From CAVPLU01 sp964601325 (lineage in GTDB: Archaea > Thermoproteota > Bathyarchaeia > 40CM-2-53-6): a DNA stretch of 64,000 bases. A program made the position numbers and the translations under genes. This document shows positions 17,402 to 26,459 of the stretch, piece by piece. Numbering within the stretch: position 1 is the first letter of the stretch; every line of letters starts with the position of its first letter. The stretch lies in the NCBI GenBank assembly GCA_964601325.1, contig CAZRNA010000002.1, positions 1 through 64,000 on the forward strand, given 5' to 3'. A model generated the notes under the pieces. That model ran no database searches and was not told where the DNA came from. It saw only the letters and a list, made by a program, of their open reading frames with translations.

Positions 17402-17453
17402 CCCTCTCCCTCATGAAATCTTACGAGTGATCTGTTGACTCGGGGTACAGAAC

Positions 17454-18389
17454 CTGTCTACTCTCAATCGTTGTGATTCAAACCCGCTGATAGCACCGCG
17501 TCCGAGAAACGAGTGGGAAGAGAAGGCTACATTCAACCCCGGCGGAGTACTCGAGGGCCGTGTATTTCACCTGTTCTACCGGGCAGTCGCCACGAATGGT
17601 ATTTCCTCCATAGGATACGCTGCTACAACCGCGGATATGAAGACAACCGAGAGGCCTGACCAGCCGATCCTTGCCCCAAGTGAGGCATGGGAGGAGCTTG
17701 GGTGCGAAGATGCGAGAATCACCAAGATCCAGAACACATACTACGCATTGTACACCGCCTATTCGAGGAGAGGGCCAAGAATTGCCCTGGCATCGAGCTC
17801 CAATCTCAACAAGTTCACAAAAATAGGACTGGTCGGACCTGATGTAGTCGACAAGGACGCCGTGCTGTTTCCTGAGACCATCAGAGGGGGCCTTGCTATG
17901 ATTCATCGAATTGAGCCTTCAATGCAAATTGCGTATTTTGACAATCCGCAATTCGAGAAACTCTCTGACCCGTCACTCAGATCTCAGTACTGGACAGAAT
18001 ATCTTCGCAATCTCGACGCACACACGATAATGAGGCCACAAGAGTGGTGGGAGAAGAGGAAGATAGGAATTGGCCCGCCCCCAATAAAAACGCCCGAAGG
18101 ATGGCTAATGATCTATCATGGCGTTGACGACAACTATGTATACAGAGCTGGCGTGGCCCTGGCGGACCTAGATGACCCTCAGAAGATCTTGGCAAGATCG
18201 AGAACACCGATACTGGAGCCAAGGGAACCATACGAGAAGCACGGGCTCGTGCCCGAAGTTGTGTTTCCGGAGGCCGCGATGGTCCTTGACAGTGATCTCT
18301 ATGTCTTCTATGGCGCGGCCGACACAGTCTGCTGCGTTGCAACAGCGTGCCTCGATGAGTTTCTTGAATGGCTTGTCCAGCAGCGCTAG
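17454..18389 (+). CDS. GH130 family glycoside phosphorylase (copy 2), non-canonical start
   Basis: Homology to copy 1 begins at codons for LNRCDSNPLIAPRP and continues through FNPGGV, GCEDARI and DKDAVLFPE to the end, so most of the family domain is intact. No ATG, GTG or TTG occurs in frame between the upstream TGA at 17436 and Met62 at 17637; starting at 17637 would delete the FNPG motif. The only near-cognate start is CTG at 17454. Either CTG is used, or the 5' end is mutated or mis-sequenced. GCEDARI replaces GCEDPRI of copy 1. The enzyme probably releases mannose-1-phosphate from a beta-mannoside (family knowledge), in context with PFK and a PMM-like protein. Confidence 0.75.
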   Translation: MSTLNRCDSNPLIAPRPRNEWEEKATFNPGGVLEGRVFHLFYRAVATNGISSIGYAATTADMKTTERPDQPILAPSEAWEELGCEDARITKIQNTYYALYTAYSRRGPRIALASSSNLNKFTKIGLVGPDVVDKDAVLFPETIRGGLAMIHRIEPSMQIAYFDNPQFEKLSDPSLRSQYWTEYLRNLDAHTIMRPQEWWEKRKIGIGPPPIKTPEGWLMIYHGVDDNYVYRAGVALADLDDPQKILARSRTPILEPREPYEKHGLVPEVVFPEAAMVLDSDLYVFYGAADTVCCVATACLDEFLEWLVQQR

Positions 18390-18652
18390 AAACTCGCAGC
18401 CTATTCTTCTCGAGGTCCATCGACGGAAGCCGCCTCGAATGCCGATCCCGCCTCTGTCAGCAGCTGATCGGACTGGCCATCTATGATTCGACCGGAATCA
18501 ACATATCGCCTCTGAATTCCACACCTATCACAAACCTCGATGATGCCCTAGCCGGCAGCTTCTGAGCTCCAAGCTGAAGTCCAGCGGATCGTTGCAGGCA
18601 AGGAGAAGCAAACTAAAGAGGCAATGCTGCAGCTTGTTTATGCGAGCTTCGA

Positions 18653-19096
18653 TTGAATGTCGGCCACGTGATGAATAGAGAGGTTGTTTCAATAGATTCA
18701 GATGTCAGCGTGAAGGCTGCAGCAAGCAAAATGGCTCAACATCGGGTAGGATGTTTGATCGTAACCGAGAAGGGCAAGCCAGTAGGCATGATTACAGAGA
18801 CAGATATGCTGTCAAGGGTTCTAGCGCTGGCTAGAAATGCTGAATCAACGAAGGTCAAGACCGTTATGTCGGAGCCTCTGATATGCGGAAACCCCGACAT
18901 GGATTTCATCGAGGCTACAAAGCTGATGATCAATAAGGCGATCAAGAAGCTTCCTATCATTCAGGGCGAACAGCTTGTTGGGATCCTGACAATAACAGAT
19001 GCCGTTGCGGTTCATCCAGGGATGCACGAGTTCATCGAAGAGGAAGCGAAAGGAAACGTCCCTAAGACATTCATGAAGAGACTGCGGAAAAGATAG
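18653..19096 (+). CDS. Stand-alone CBS-pair protein
   Basis: Two CBS motifs fill the 147 residues: HVMNREVVSIDSDVSVKAAA with VGMITETDMLSRV, and TVMSEPLICGNPDMDFIEA with KLPIIQGEQLVGILTITDAV. CBS pairs bind adenosine nucleotides or S-adenosylmethionine and act as regulatory modules. The start is TTG at 18653. It lies between GH130 and phosphofructokinase genes on the same strand and resembles the CBS part of the nearby GT4 fusions, which suggests it senses the same ligand, though its target is unknown. Confidence 0.8.
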   Translation: MNVGHVMNREVVSIDSDVSVKAAASKMAQHRVGCLIVTEKGKPVGMITETDMLSRVLALARNAESTKVKTVMSEPLICGNPDMDFIEATKLMINKAIKKLPIIQGEQLVGILTITDAVAVHPGMHEFIEEEAKGNVPKTFMKRLRKR

Positions 19097-19146
19097 CGCC
19101 ATATTTGTTCGTTCTGACCCGATCTTGACTGTTTTGCCCAACTACT

Positions 19147-20187
19147 ATGTTGCCGCATGAAGTCAGCCTTATCTCTGTTGATTTGTCCTATTCCTACACG
19201 ACATTCGAATTGGAGAAGAGACGGTTGAGGAAAATAGGCGTCGTCACAAGTGGCGGAGATGCACCTGGCATGAATGCTGCTATCCGAGCCGTTGTCCGCA
19301 TCGCCTATTCAAAGAAGCTTCAAGTTCTGGGTTTCAGGAGAGGCTGGGAAGGCTTGATCACAAACACATTTACCGCCTTGACGCCTCGATCGGTCGGCGG
19401 CATAATACAACTAGGCGGCACAATCCTCCACACATCAAGATGCCCAGAGTTCAGAAAGAGAGAAGGAATCAGGAAAGCCGCCGAGACTCTCGGATTGAAT
19501 CATATTGACGGACTCGTAGTCATCGGCGGTAACGGCTCCTTCAAGGGCGCTCTGCGGCTAAGCGCGTACACAGACATCATGTTGGTCGGAATTCCTGCAT
19601 CAATTGACAACGATGTTTCTGGCACAGAGGAAACCATAGGTTTCGACACGGCCGCAAATACAGCACTCGCTGAGATCGATAAGATCCGAGACACAGCAGT
19701 TTCCCATGAGAGAGTATTCATGATTGAGGTGATGGGACGAGAAAGGGGCTTCCTCGCACTTGAGGTCGGGCTCACTGCTGGCGCAGAAATCATTCTAGTA
19801 CCAGAAGTGAAATATCGAGAGGAGAACCTCTTCGAGACTATAAGAGAAAACAGGGCCAAAGGAAAGAAGTCGGCCTTGATCGTGGCAGCTGAAGGAATAG
19901 GAGACACCCATTTGCTTGCAGGACAGATCCAGCGAAACACAAAGGCGGAGGTTAGACTGAGCATCATAGGTTATGCTCAAAGAGGCGGCAGCCCCACAAC
20001 AAGGAGCCGGCTCTTAGCGAGCTTGTTCGCAGAAAAAGCAGTAGAAGTGCTGTCAGGCGAGGAGGGCAACAGAGTAGTCGGACTGCGGAACGGCAGGATT
20101 GAAAGCGTCGAGCTCCAGAAATCATGTGAGACCGAGAAGACTTTGGATCCAACGCTGCTTGAACTGGCCGCCGTGCTTGCAACATGA
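19147..20187 (+). CDS. pfkA: 6-phosphofructokinase (PfkA family)
   Basis: The protein has PfkA motifs: IGVVTSGGDAPGMNAAIRAV (about 31-50), GGTILHTSRCPEF, VIGGNGSFKGA, the catalytic loop IPASIDNDVSGTEETIGFDTA, MGRERGFLALE and YAQRGGSPTT. It should phosphorylate fructose-6-phosphate. The residue that is usually Asp in GGDGS is Asn here (GGNGS), while the next Gly, associated with ATP rather than pyrophosphate use, is kept. The first 25 residues do not look like the family and a TTG at 19225 (product starting with RKIGVV after Met) is the better start. It neighbours a CBS gene and GH130. Confidence 0.85.
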   Translation: MLPHEVSLISVDLSYSYTTFELEKRRLRKIGVVTSGGDAPGMNAAIRAVVRIAYSKKLQVLGFRRGWEGLITNTFTALTPRSVGGIIQLGGTILHTSRCPEFRKREGIRKAAETLGLNHIDGLVVIGGNGSFKGALRLSAYTDIMLVGIPASIDNDVSGTEETIGFDTAANTALAEIDKIRDTAVSHERVFMIEVMGRERGFLALEVGLTAGAEIILVPEVKYREENLFETIRENRAKGKKSALIVAAEGIGDTHLLAGQIQRNTKAEVRLSIIGYAQRGGSPTTRSRLLASLFAEKAVEVLSGEEGNRVVGLRNGRIESVELQKSCETEKTLDPTLLELAAVLAT

Positions 20188-20358
20188 ACATTCTGGGAAA
20201 CACCGAGCCAAGCTGCGTTGGCTCTCGCGACTAGTTTCGGCCGCGTTTGTTCTGAATGATGTCGTCTAGATCATGCTTGGAAAGCGGCTAAGGACGGCAC
20301 CAGCTCATAGGTCAGGGACGCGTACAATACCCAGCGCTCTAGCTAACCATGCAGGCGA

Positions 20359-21144
20359 CTAATTCACCTGGGCGGTTCGGATCATTCTTCGCATCAATTT
20401 CTTGGTTTCCATTGGGCCCGAAACCGATAGGCACCTAACACCGGTGCTCCTCATGATGTAGTCGTTCCCGCCTCTAAACAGGGCGTCCCCAACAAACAGC
20501 ATAGCCTCATGTTCTAAACGGAGGCGTTCTTCCAACTTCTTGACGCACAGTGTTTTGTTCACGCCCTTTTTGGTAACGTCGATCGAGGTGGTTCCGCCAA
20601 TAGTTATCTCGAAGTCGGGCAATTTCGTCTTCAGGAGCCTTCTAATCCTCAGACGCTTTTCCCGATTAGGATCCCATTTCCGCTTGAGACGCAACGGAGC
20701 CTTCTGACCCAGAGCGGAGAATGTGAGCTGGCTCCCTCTGTTCTCAAAAACCGGTCCGTATGTCTTTCTTGGATGGACATAGCTGATTTCCGCAAAGACT
20801 ATTTCGAATGACCCCACTATTCTCCTGACGGCGTGTTCTGACAGAAGATTGCTGTATGCCAAAGAGAAACGTCCGCGTCTTCTGTCATAATAGTAACCGC
20901 TGGCCGAACAGGTGGGAAACAAATACAAGTTCCACAGATTAGCGCTCTTTGGCAGTCCACTCAGAAACTGATTTTCTAACTGTTGAAAAGAACAGCCTGA
21001 GGTCACTGCAACGTATCTTATTCGGAGCATTTGGGAAATCAGCGCAGCCATTCCCTTGTCGATGTTGGACTTGCTCTTGGTTAGAGTGCCATCAAGATCG
21101 AAAATTACTATCTTCTTTCCCGCTATGGAATTAGCGCCGTTCAA
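20359..21144 (-). CDS. Phosphomannomutase-like HAD-IIB protein
   Basis: The N-terminal HAD motif is VIFDLDGTLT with the DxDGT signature (about 14-23). Later segments match eukaryotic-type phosphomannomutase by eye: ENRGSQLTFSALG, ITIGGTTSIDVTKKGVNKT and FVGDALFRGGNDYIM. PMM interconverts mannose-6- and mannose-1-phosphate, which would connect GH130 products to glycolysis. However, the Arg that in human PMM2 follows SPIG is Gln here, so substrate handling may differ, and a plain sugar phosphatase is possible. It is 98 bases upstream of the second CBS-GT4 start region on the same strand orientation. Confidence 0.7.
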   Translation of the reverse strand: MNGANSIAGKKIVIFDLDGTLTKSKSNIDKGMAALISQMLRIRYVAVTSGCSFQQLENQFLSGLPKSANLWNLYLFPTCSASGYYYDRRRGRFSLAYSNLLSEHAVRRIVGSFEIVFAEISYVHPRKTYGPVFENRGSQLTFSALGQKAPLRLKRKWDPNREKRLRIRRLLKTKLPDFEITIGGTTSIDVTKKGVNKTLCVKKLEERLRLEHEAMLFVGDALFRGGNDYIMRSTGVRCLSVSGPMETKKLMRRMIRTAQVN

Positions 21145-21241
21145 GGTCTAACGCCCTTCGCCTCTTCATTCTGCATTGTCGATTTGATTATGTCCGCATA
21201 CTGGTCAGCTAGCTTCGTCCTTCCCGCTTCCTCTCCATACT

Positions 21242-22861
21242 TTAGAGACCTAGGGCGCGGTAGAATGTGCTGACATACCTCATTGCTACGTTTGGCCATA
21301 TCATGGGTCTGCTATACTCGTAGGCCATCCTAGCGTATCTCTGGCGAGTCTGATCGTCATCGAGCAGTCTATTCACGCATCTAGCGATAGACGCGGAATC
21401 CTTGAACTCACATTGCAGGGCTGCACCACTAGAAATCGGCTCTTCTGCATGAAGAAAAGGGGTTGTAACGATGGGTTTACCTGTGCTCAGAGCATACGAA
21501 AGCGTTCCACTGCTGACCTGTTCTCGATTCGGGTAGGGAATAACGTAGATGTCGGTCGCTTGAAGGTAGCTGATCAACTCGTTTTCCGTCAGAAATCGAT
21601 TCACGAACCTGACGTTATTCTCGACCCCGAGAGACTGAACTTGATCAAGTAGAAGCCCGCGATACGTTTCACCTTCACGCTTCCTGACCTCCGGGTGGGT
21701 TTCGCCGATCACAAGGTACAGGATGTCGGGGTGCTCTCTTAGCATCTCCGGGAGCGCCTGGATTGCGTATTCTATTCCCTTTCCGCGACTTAACAATCCA
21801 AAAGTCGATACCACGACTCGACCTTTCAACCCTACCCTTTGTTTCATCACCGCGGTTCCTATGAATGGGACATTCGGGCATCCGTGAGGTATGTACCGGA
21901 TCTTGTCCGAATATCTTCCATAGATTTGCTCGAGTATTCTCGTGCCAACCTTTGCCATCACAATTACGAGGTCGCTGTGTTCAAGAACTCGTCCGAGTAC
22001 CCTTCTCGCGTCGGGAGCAGGCTCTTCAAGAACCGTGTGCAGAGTCGTCACAACGGGTTTCTCAATTCTTTCCAGAAGCTGAATGACGTACTCGCCCCAT
22101 TCTCCACCGAATATGCCGTACTCATGCTGCAGATTCACAACATCTACGTCGGAAGCATTGATGTACTGAGCGGCCTTCTCGTAGGATTGAATGTCCTGAA
22201 CATCAATCTGAGATTTCACCCGAAATCCATAGCCATAGTGTCCCCCTCTATCGTTCACCGCAACAACGATGGGGGAAGTCACGGCTCGTGCACAAAACCA
22301 AGAGACGGCATCAACAAGATGCCTCGTGTACGTCGCTATGCCGCACTCGCGGGGGGGATACGTGCTCACATACGCGACTCTTATCCTGTGGAATCGAGAA
22401 TCACCTATGGTTTCAGGCAGACCACGGCCTTTCATCATGTACTGACCGTAGACGATCTCCAACAGTCTCTTTGCTGTCGTGAGGCCAACCACGGCACCGT
22501 CTCGTGTTATGATCAGTCTTCTGATATTGTACCTATGCAGCATTTCCAAGGCGTTTCTTATTGTTCGCTCAGCTTCAATCGTCACAGGAGGTTTTGACAT
22601 CATATCCTTGACAAGCATCAGCTCGAGGTTCTTCCCCGGCTTGAGAGCTCTCTGGAGCAGGTCCTTCTCAGTGACTACTCCGACAGGTCGGTTGTTCTCA
22701 ACGACTACTACAAGTCCAACATTTCGCCTCGTCATCAAATCCATTACTATCGAGGCGGGCTCTTGAGAAGAAACGGCGGGCGGCGCAGGCCTCATGTTTG
22801 TTTCTACAGGTAGGCTGAGAATCTCTTCCGAGTATGAGCCTGCTTCAGCCATATTTTTCAT
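21242..22861 (-). CDS. CBS-pair / GT4 glycosyltransferase fusion (copy 2)
   Basis: This 539-residue protein is collinear with the copy at 3480-5105 and highly similar over its whole length. CBS motifs occupy about residues 28-145 (DLMTRRNVGLVVVVENNRP, VGVVTEKDLLQRA, DMMSKPPVTIEAERTI), then GT4 motifs YVSTYPPRECGIATYT, LQHEYGIFGGEWGEY, STFGLLSRGKGIEYA and YPNREQVSSGTLSYA. As in copy 1, the second Glu of EX7E is absent. It lies next to the PMM-like gene and converges toward nothing recognisable. Substrates are not known; likely energy- or nucleotide-responsive glycan synthesis (inference). Confidence 0.82.
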   Translation of the reverse strand: MKNMAEAGSYSEEILSLPVETNMRPAPPAVSSQEPASIVMDLMTRRNVGLVVVVENNRPVGVVTEKDLLQRALKPGKNLELMLVKDMMSKPPVTIEAERTIRNALEMLHRYNIRRLIITRDGAVVGLTTAKRLLEIVYGQYMMKGRGLPETIGDSRFHRIRVAYVSTYPPRECGIATYTRHLVDAVSWFCARAVTSPIVVAVNDRGGHYGYGFRVKSQIDVQDIQSYEKAAQYINASDVDVVNLQHEYGIFGGEWGEYVIQLLERIEKPVVTTLHTVLEEPAPDARRVLGRVLEHSDLVIVMAKVGTRILEQIYGRYSDKIRYIPHGCPNVPFIGTAVMKQRVGLKGRVVVSTFGLLSRGKGIEYAIQALPEMLREHPDILYLVIGETHPEVRKREGETYRGLLLDQVQSLGVENNVRFVNRFLTENELISYLQATDIYVIPYPNREQVSSGTLSYALSTGKPIVTTPFLHAEEPISSGAALQCEFKDSASIARCVNRLLDDDQTRQRYARMAYEYSRPMIWPNVAMRYVSTFYRALGL

Positions 22862-23036
22862 CTACATCGTGAAGGATCTTGCCATTTATCTTAGTAGCCA
22901 AGGGGATGATAGTGGATGAGTCAGAGTCGACCCACGAGTGATGATAATAACGAACATGCTGTCGAAATATGGCATCATCGGTTCGAACAATGCCCCGCAA
23001 ATCTGTACGTAGGCGCACAAGTAGGCGTTTGCTGCT

Positions 23037-23816
23037 TCAACCAGGCTCCTTGTGGATGATTATTCGGGCAACGTTGGGGTAGGCGTTTCTTATTGCTTTC
23101 TCAAGTTTGTCGGAGAATTCTTGGGCCTCTCTTACGCTAAGCTTAGGATCGAATCGGCTTTGAAGGACAATGTCCAGATTGTTGCCAATCTTGCGAACCT
23201 TGACTCCATCAATGCCTATGATCTTCGGGAAGCGTCTCGCGACATGAACGATATACCATTTTAGTTCAGTATCCGCTCCCGTGGCCTCGCGGGAGACGCG
23301 GTCTAAGGCAGATTCTGCGTGAACGGTTATCTCTGATATGGCTGGATTGGAAGCTTTCATCCTCTTTTTGATCTCTTCTGAGATGCTGTGCGCTTGTTTC
23401 ACATTCGTGTTTGCGCCTACCTCCAGCTGAAGGTCGACAACCAGATTCCCGTTGACTTCCTGGAGGTGGATGTTGCTGACCCCTCTCGTCCCTGGTACGC
23501 CTTCAGCGATCTTCTTGATAAGGTTCCACATGTTCTCCAGATTGCTTTCTGACGGTTCAGTGCGAATTATGACTCTCGCATCGGGTACAAGCTTCTTCAC
23601 TTTCCCCTCTATCTTGAGAGCGATTCTGTGCACGTTCTCTAATCGGAGATTACTATCAACTGAGATCGGGAGCACGACACGAATCCGTTTCCCGGTTATG
23701 CGGACAAGCGGTTGACGGCAGTTTCTGACCCCTTCTATCGCTTTTACGTTTCTCATAATAGCGTATGCGATCTCTTTCTCCGAACGTTCCACCAACGGGA
23801 TTGGCAGTCTCGACAC
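23037..23816 (-). CDS. Triple repeat of the CDF cation-transporter cytosolic domain, no membrane part
   Basis: The 259 residues form three similar units of about 80 residues (about 10-90, 91-170, 171-259). Each has a helix, a strand pair such as NNLDIVLQSRFDPKLSV, a helix (AQEFSDKLEKAIRNAYPN) and a last strand ending HKEPG, HAESA or RTEPS. This is the pattern of the C-terminal dimerisation domain of cation diffusion facilitators (ZT_dimer), which binds Zn, Mn or Fe at the dimer interface. No membrane domain is present, so it could be a soluble metal sensor, buffer or partner. Divided from the CLC gene by 190 bases. Confidence 0.7.
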   Translation of the reverse strand: MSRLPIPLVERSEKEIAYAIMRNVKAIEGVRNCRQPLVRITGKRIRVVLPISVDSNLRLENVHRIALKIEGKVKKLVPDARVIIRTEPSESNLENMWNLIKKIAEGVPGTRGVSNIHLQEVNGNLVVDLQLEVGANTNVKQAHSISEEIKKRMKASNPAISEITVHAESALDRVSREATGADTELKWYIVHVARRFPKIIGIDGVKVRKIGNNLDIVLQSRFDPKLSVREAQEFSDKLEKAIRNAYPNVARIIIHKEPG

Positions 23817-24006
23817 CTACTTATGATCATGTTCTACTGGGTCCTGACTTACAATTTAATAGCGATGTACGGCGTCTCGGTTTGGGTGAGAAACTCGGTT
23901 CGGTTCGTGAGAACCCGTCTTGAAATACTATGCCTTCTGCGGCCGAGTCCATTCCTGCGGGAGTAATTGTGCGATATATCGTGGAGAATAGCCTTGTGGA
24001 CGAAGC

Positions 24007-25815
24007 TTAAGTCTTGGTCGACCGCGACCTCTCAATTGCCTTTCCAATGTCTGTGCGGGTTATGATTCCAACGATCACTCCTGCGTTGTTTGGGTCAACA
24101 ACTGGAAGCCTTCCAACACTCCTTGCGATCATCTTTACCAGTGCTGAGAATAGGTCCTCGTCCGGATGCACGGTGGCGAGTTGCTCAGACATGACATTGC
24201 TGACATCCTTGCCAGGACGCTCTGAAGGTTCCACCTTGAGGATGTCTGTACGGGTAATGATTCCGACTAGTCTTCCACCGGATATGACTGGTAACCCTCC
24301 TACATGATCCATCTCCATGAGATTCTGAGCGATCTCCAAACTCGTCCTTGGGCCCACCGTGTGAACATTTCTCTGCATGACATCAGAAACTGTGATGTTC
24401 TTCAGCACTAGGGTTTCGTATTCCTCAAGATGTGCTGGGGAATCCTCCAAGCTATCTACCTGATTTGCGAACACGCTCGCACTTCCTGACAACAGATATG
24501 CAACAACCACGGCGAGCATCGAAGGGGCGAGGAGATCGTATCCGCCGGTCATTTCTGCAACCATGACGATGACGGCGAGAGGTGACTTTGCGGCGGCTCC
24601 AAAGAATGCCATCATTCCGACAATGGCGAAGTTCGATGGATTAGTAACGCTTGCTGGGAACATCTGTTGAGCATAGTATCCGAAAGCTGCACCGATCAAT
24701 CCTCCAGTCACAACACACGGACCGAAGATCCCTCCGCTACCACCTGAACCTAGGGTGAATGACATCGCAAAGATTTCAGCGAAAACCCCGAGAATCATGA
24801 GTGTTACTGGGAAGAGCTGATAATCTTGATTGAGGGCGATCTGCGCCCAGCCGTATCCTACTCCAAGAACTGATGGAACAAAAATGCCGATCACTCCAAC
24901 CGCCAGTCCGCCGATAGCCGGTTTCGTGAATTCGGGAACATGGAGTTTCTCAAACAAACGCCGCAGACCATAGTACACGTAGAAAAGCAGGTGGGCAGAC
25001 CCAGCGCATAGAACGCCCAGAAAGGCATAGAGGGGAAGCACTTCTGGGTGAGTGTATATGATTGGACGAAGGCTGGCACTGAAGATTGGCTGCCAGCCAG
25101 TCACAAATCCGACGATGGAATAGCTTACAGTTGAAGCGATGAATCCAGGGATAAGTGCCTCAGCCTCGAAATCGTGCTTGTAGAAGACCTCACCGCTAAG
25201 AATTCCTCCAGCTAACGGAGCCTTGAAGATCGCAGCAATTCCGGCACCTAGACCAGCGGCTAGAGCGATCCTCCTCTCCTGTTCCGTGAGTCTCAACGCT
25301 TTAGCGAGCTGAGAGCCTGCTCCGGCTCCGATCTGGGCAATTGGGCCTTCGCGGCCTGAGGTTCCGCCTGAACCTATGGTGATGGCTGATGTGAGGAGTT
25401 TGACGAGCGGCACGCGCCACCTGATAAGGGCGTGTTCATTGTGGAAAGCTCCGATTGCGGCATCGGTTCCAATACCCTTGGCCTCCGGCGCTAGCTTCGT
25501 GACTATCAGCCCGCTGACGAGTCCACCGAGTGTTGTGGAGACGGGTATCAGCCAAGGTCGCTCGATCACAATAGTGCTCAGAGTGCGCACGGTCTCGCCG
25601 CCAGCTGATGGAGGCGTGTATCCAGCTATCGTCCCGAGGAAAACGCGCGTGAACAGGTCGATTCCCAGAATGAGTGCTAGGGCTCCGAGGCCAGCGGCTA
25701 TTCCAATGGCGACGGAAAGCAACGTCCACCTTCTCAGATACACGAGGCCTCTCCGAATGTCCGAGCGAGGAACCAGATCGACCAGTCCACCCCATCTCCA
25801 AGAGCGGGTCTTCAC
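24007..25815 (-). CDS. CLC chloride channel/transporter with C-terminal CBS pair
   Basis: Residues 30-450 are a CLC membrane domain with GSGGTSGREGPIAQIGAG (the GREGP motif carries the gating Glu, near residue 152), GLGAGIAAIFKAPLAGG and GSGGSGGIFGPCVVTGG. Residues about 475-595 form two CBS motifs (DVMQRNVHTVGPRTSLEIA, VGIITRTDILKVE, VMSEQLATVHPDEDLF, VGIITRTDIGKA). The external Glu suggests either a proton-coupled exchanger or a gated channel. CBS pairs in CLC proteins bind adenine nucleotides. It likely contributes to charge balance or acid tolerance together with the proton pumps in the window. Confidence 0.9.
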   Translation of the reverse strand: MKTRSWRWGGLVDLVPRSDIRRGLVYLRRWTLLSVAIGIAAGLGALALILGIDLFTRVFLGTIAGYTPPSAGGETVRTLSTIVIERPWLIPVSTTLGGLVSGLIVTKLAPEAKGIGTDAAIGAFHNEHALIRWRVPLVKLLTSAITIGSGGTSGREGPIAQIGAGAGSQLAKALRLTEQERRIALAAGLGAGIAAIFKAPLAGGILSGEVFYKHDFEAEALIPGFIASTVSYSIVGFVTGWQPIFSASLRPIIYTHPEVLPLYAFLGVLCAGSAHLLFYVYYGLRRLFEKLHVPEFTKPAIGGLAVGVIGIFVPSVLGVGYGWAQIALNQDYQLFPVTLMILGVFAEIFAMSFTLGSGGSGGIFGPCVVTGGLIGAAFGYYAQQMFPASVTNPSNFAIVGMMAFFGAAAKSPLAVIVMVAEMTGGYDLLAPSMLAVVVAYLLSGSASVFANQVDSLEDSPAHLEEYETLVLKNITVSDVMQRNVHTVGPRTSLEIAQNLMEMDHVGGLPVISGGRLVGIITRTDILKVEPSERPGKDVSNVMSEQLATVHPDEDLFSALVKMIARSVGRLPVVDPNNAGVIVGIITRTDIGKAIERSRSTKT

Positions 25816-26033
25816 CTAGCCAGAGGGCCGTATCAACCTAATTCTCTTGCTCTCCCTCGTCGAAATGACATTCGAGATGGCAATCTTGAGAATGAAAAAG
25901 GGAATGGTTGGAGATTCTCCTCAACCCGTTCGTCCCACTGTTCGTGGGCCGCGTGGCACAGGCGCCTAGGAGAATGTGACAAGACGAGCTGGCGGTTTCT
26001 CCCGAACGTCGAGAACAGAAGAAGACTAGGGGA

Positions 26034-26189
26034 CTAGACTTTTTCTTTCTTGAGTTCTTCGATTCGTTCAGCGACGCCAGCAGCTTCTTGATCTAGGTAA
26101 TCCTTGTACTCTTCTAGTCGCTTGATCTTCTCTTCGCGTGTCAGAAACCTGCGTCCATACTCGTATCCAAATCCGCAGCATTCATCCAT
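26034..26189 (-). CDS. Small cysteine-start helical microprotein with strong Shine-Dalgarno
   Basis: A 51-residue protein begins MDECCGFGYEYGRRFLTREE and continues as a charged helix (KIKRLEEYKDYLDQEAAGVA to the end). A GGAGGTGA box sits eight bases before the ATG at 26189, the best ribosome binding site noticed in the window; an in-frame ATG 15 bases upstream overlaps that box and is less likely. The Cys-Cys pair and aromatic patch followed by a coiled coil recall small metal- or redox-linked proteins of anaerobes (DUF5320-like), but I do not claim identity. Confidence 0.6.
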   Translation of the reverse strand: MDECCGFGYEYGRRFLTREEKIKRLEEYKDYLDQEAAGVAERIEELKKEKV

Positions 26190-26459
26190 AGATTTCACCT
26201 CCATCTCATTTCATAGTGGAATGAACGGATCGCGTGGTCTTCCCAGTGGCTCGGGGTCTGGCTCTATTGGCTCCCAAGCCCTCAATGTGCCGAACCTCCG
26301 GCCGCTACAGATTGCTGATGCCATAATCGGTCTGTATCTCATGTTTACTCGCTGAGAAACAGTAGGGCGCAGGCGAAGCATATTGACTGGGGATTGCGTA
26401 ACCCGGTCACAGTCCTGTCCTTGAGCGGAAGGGACTCTCGGGGTGCGAAGAATAAGCGC

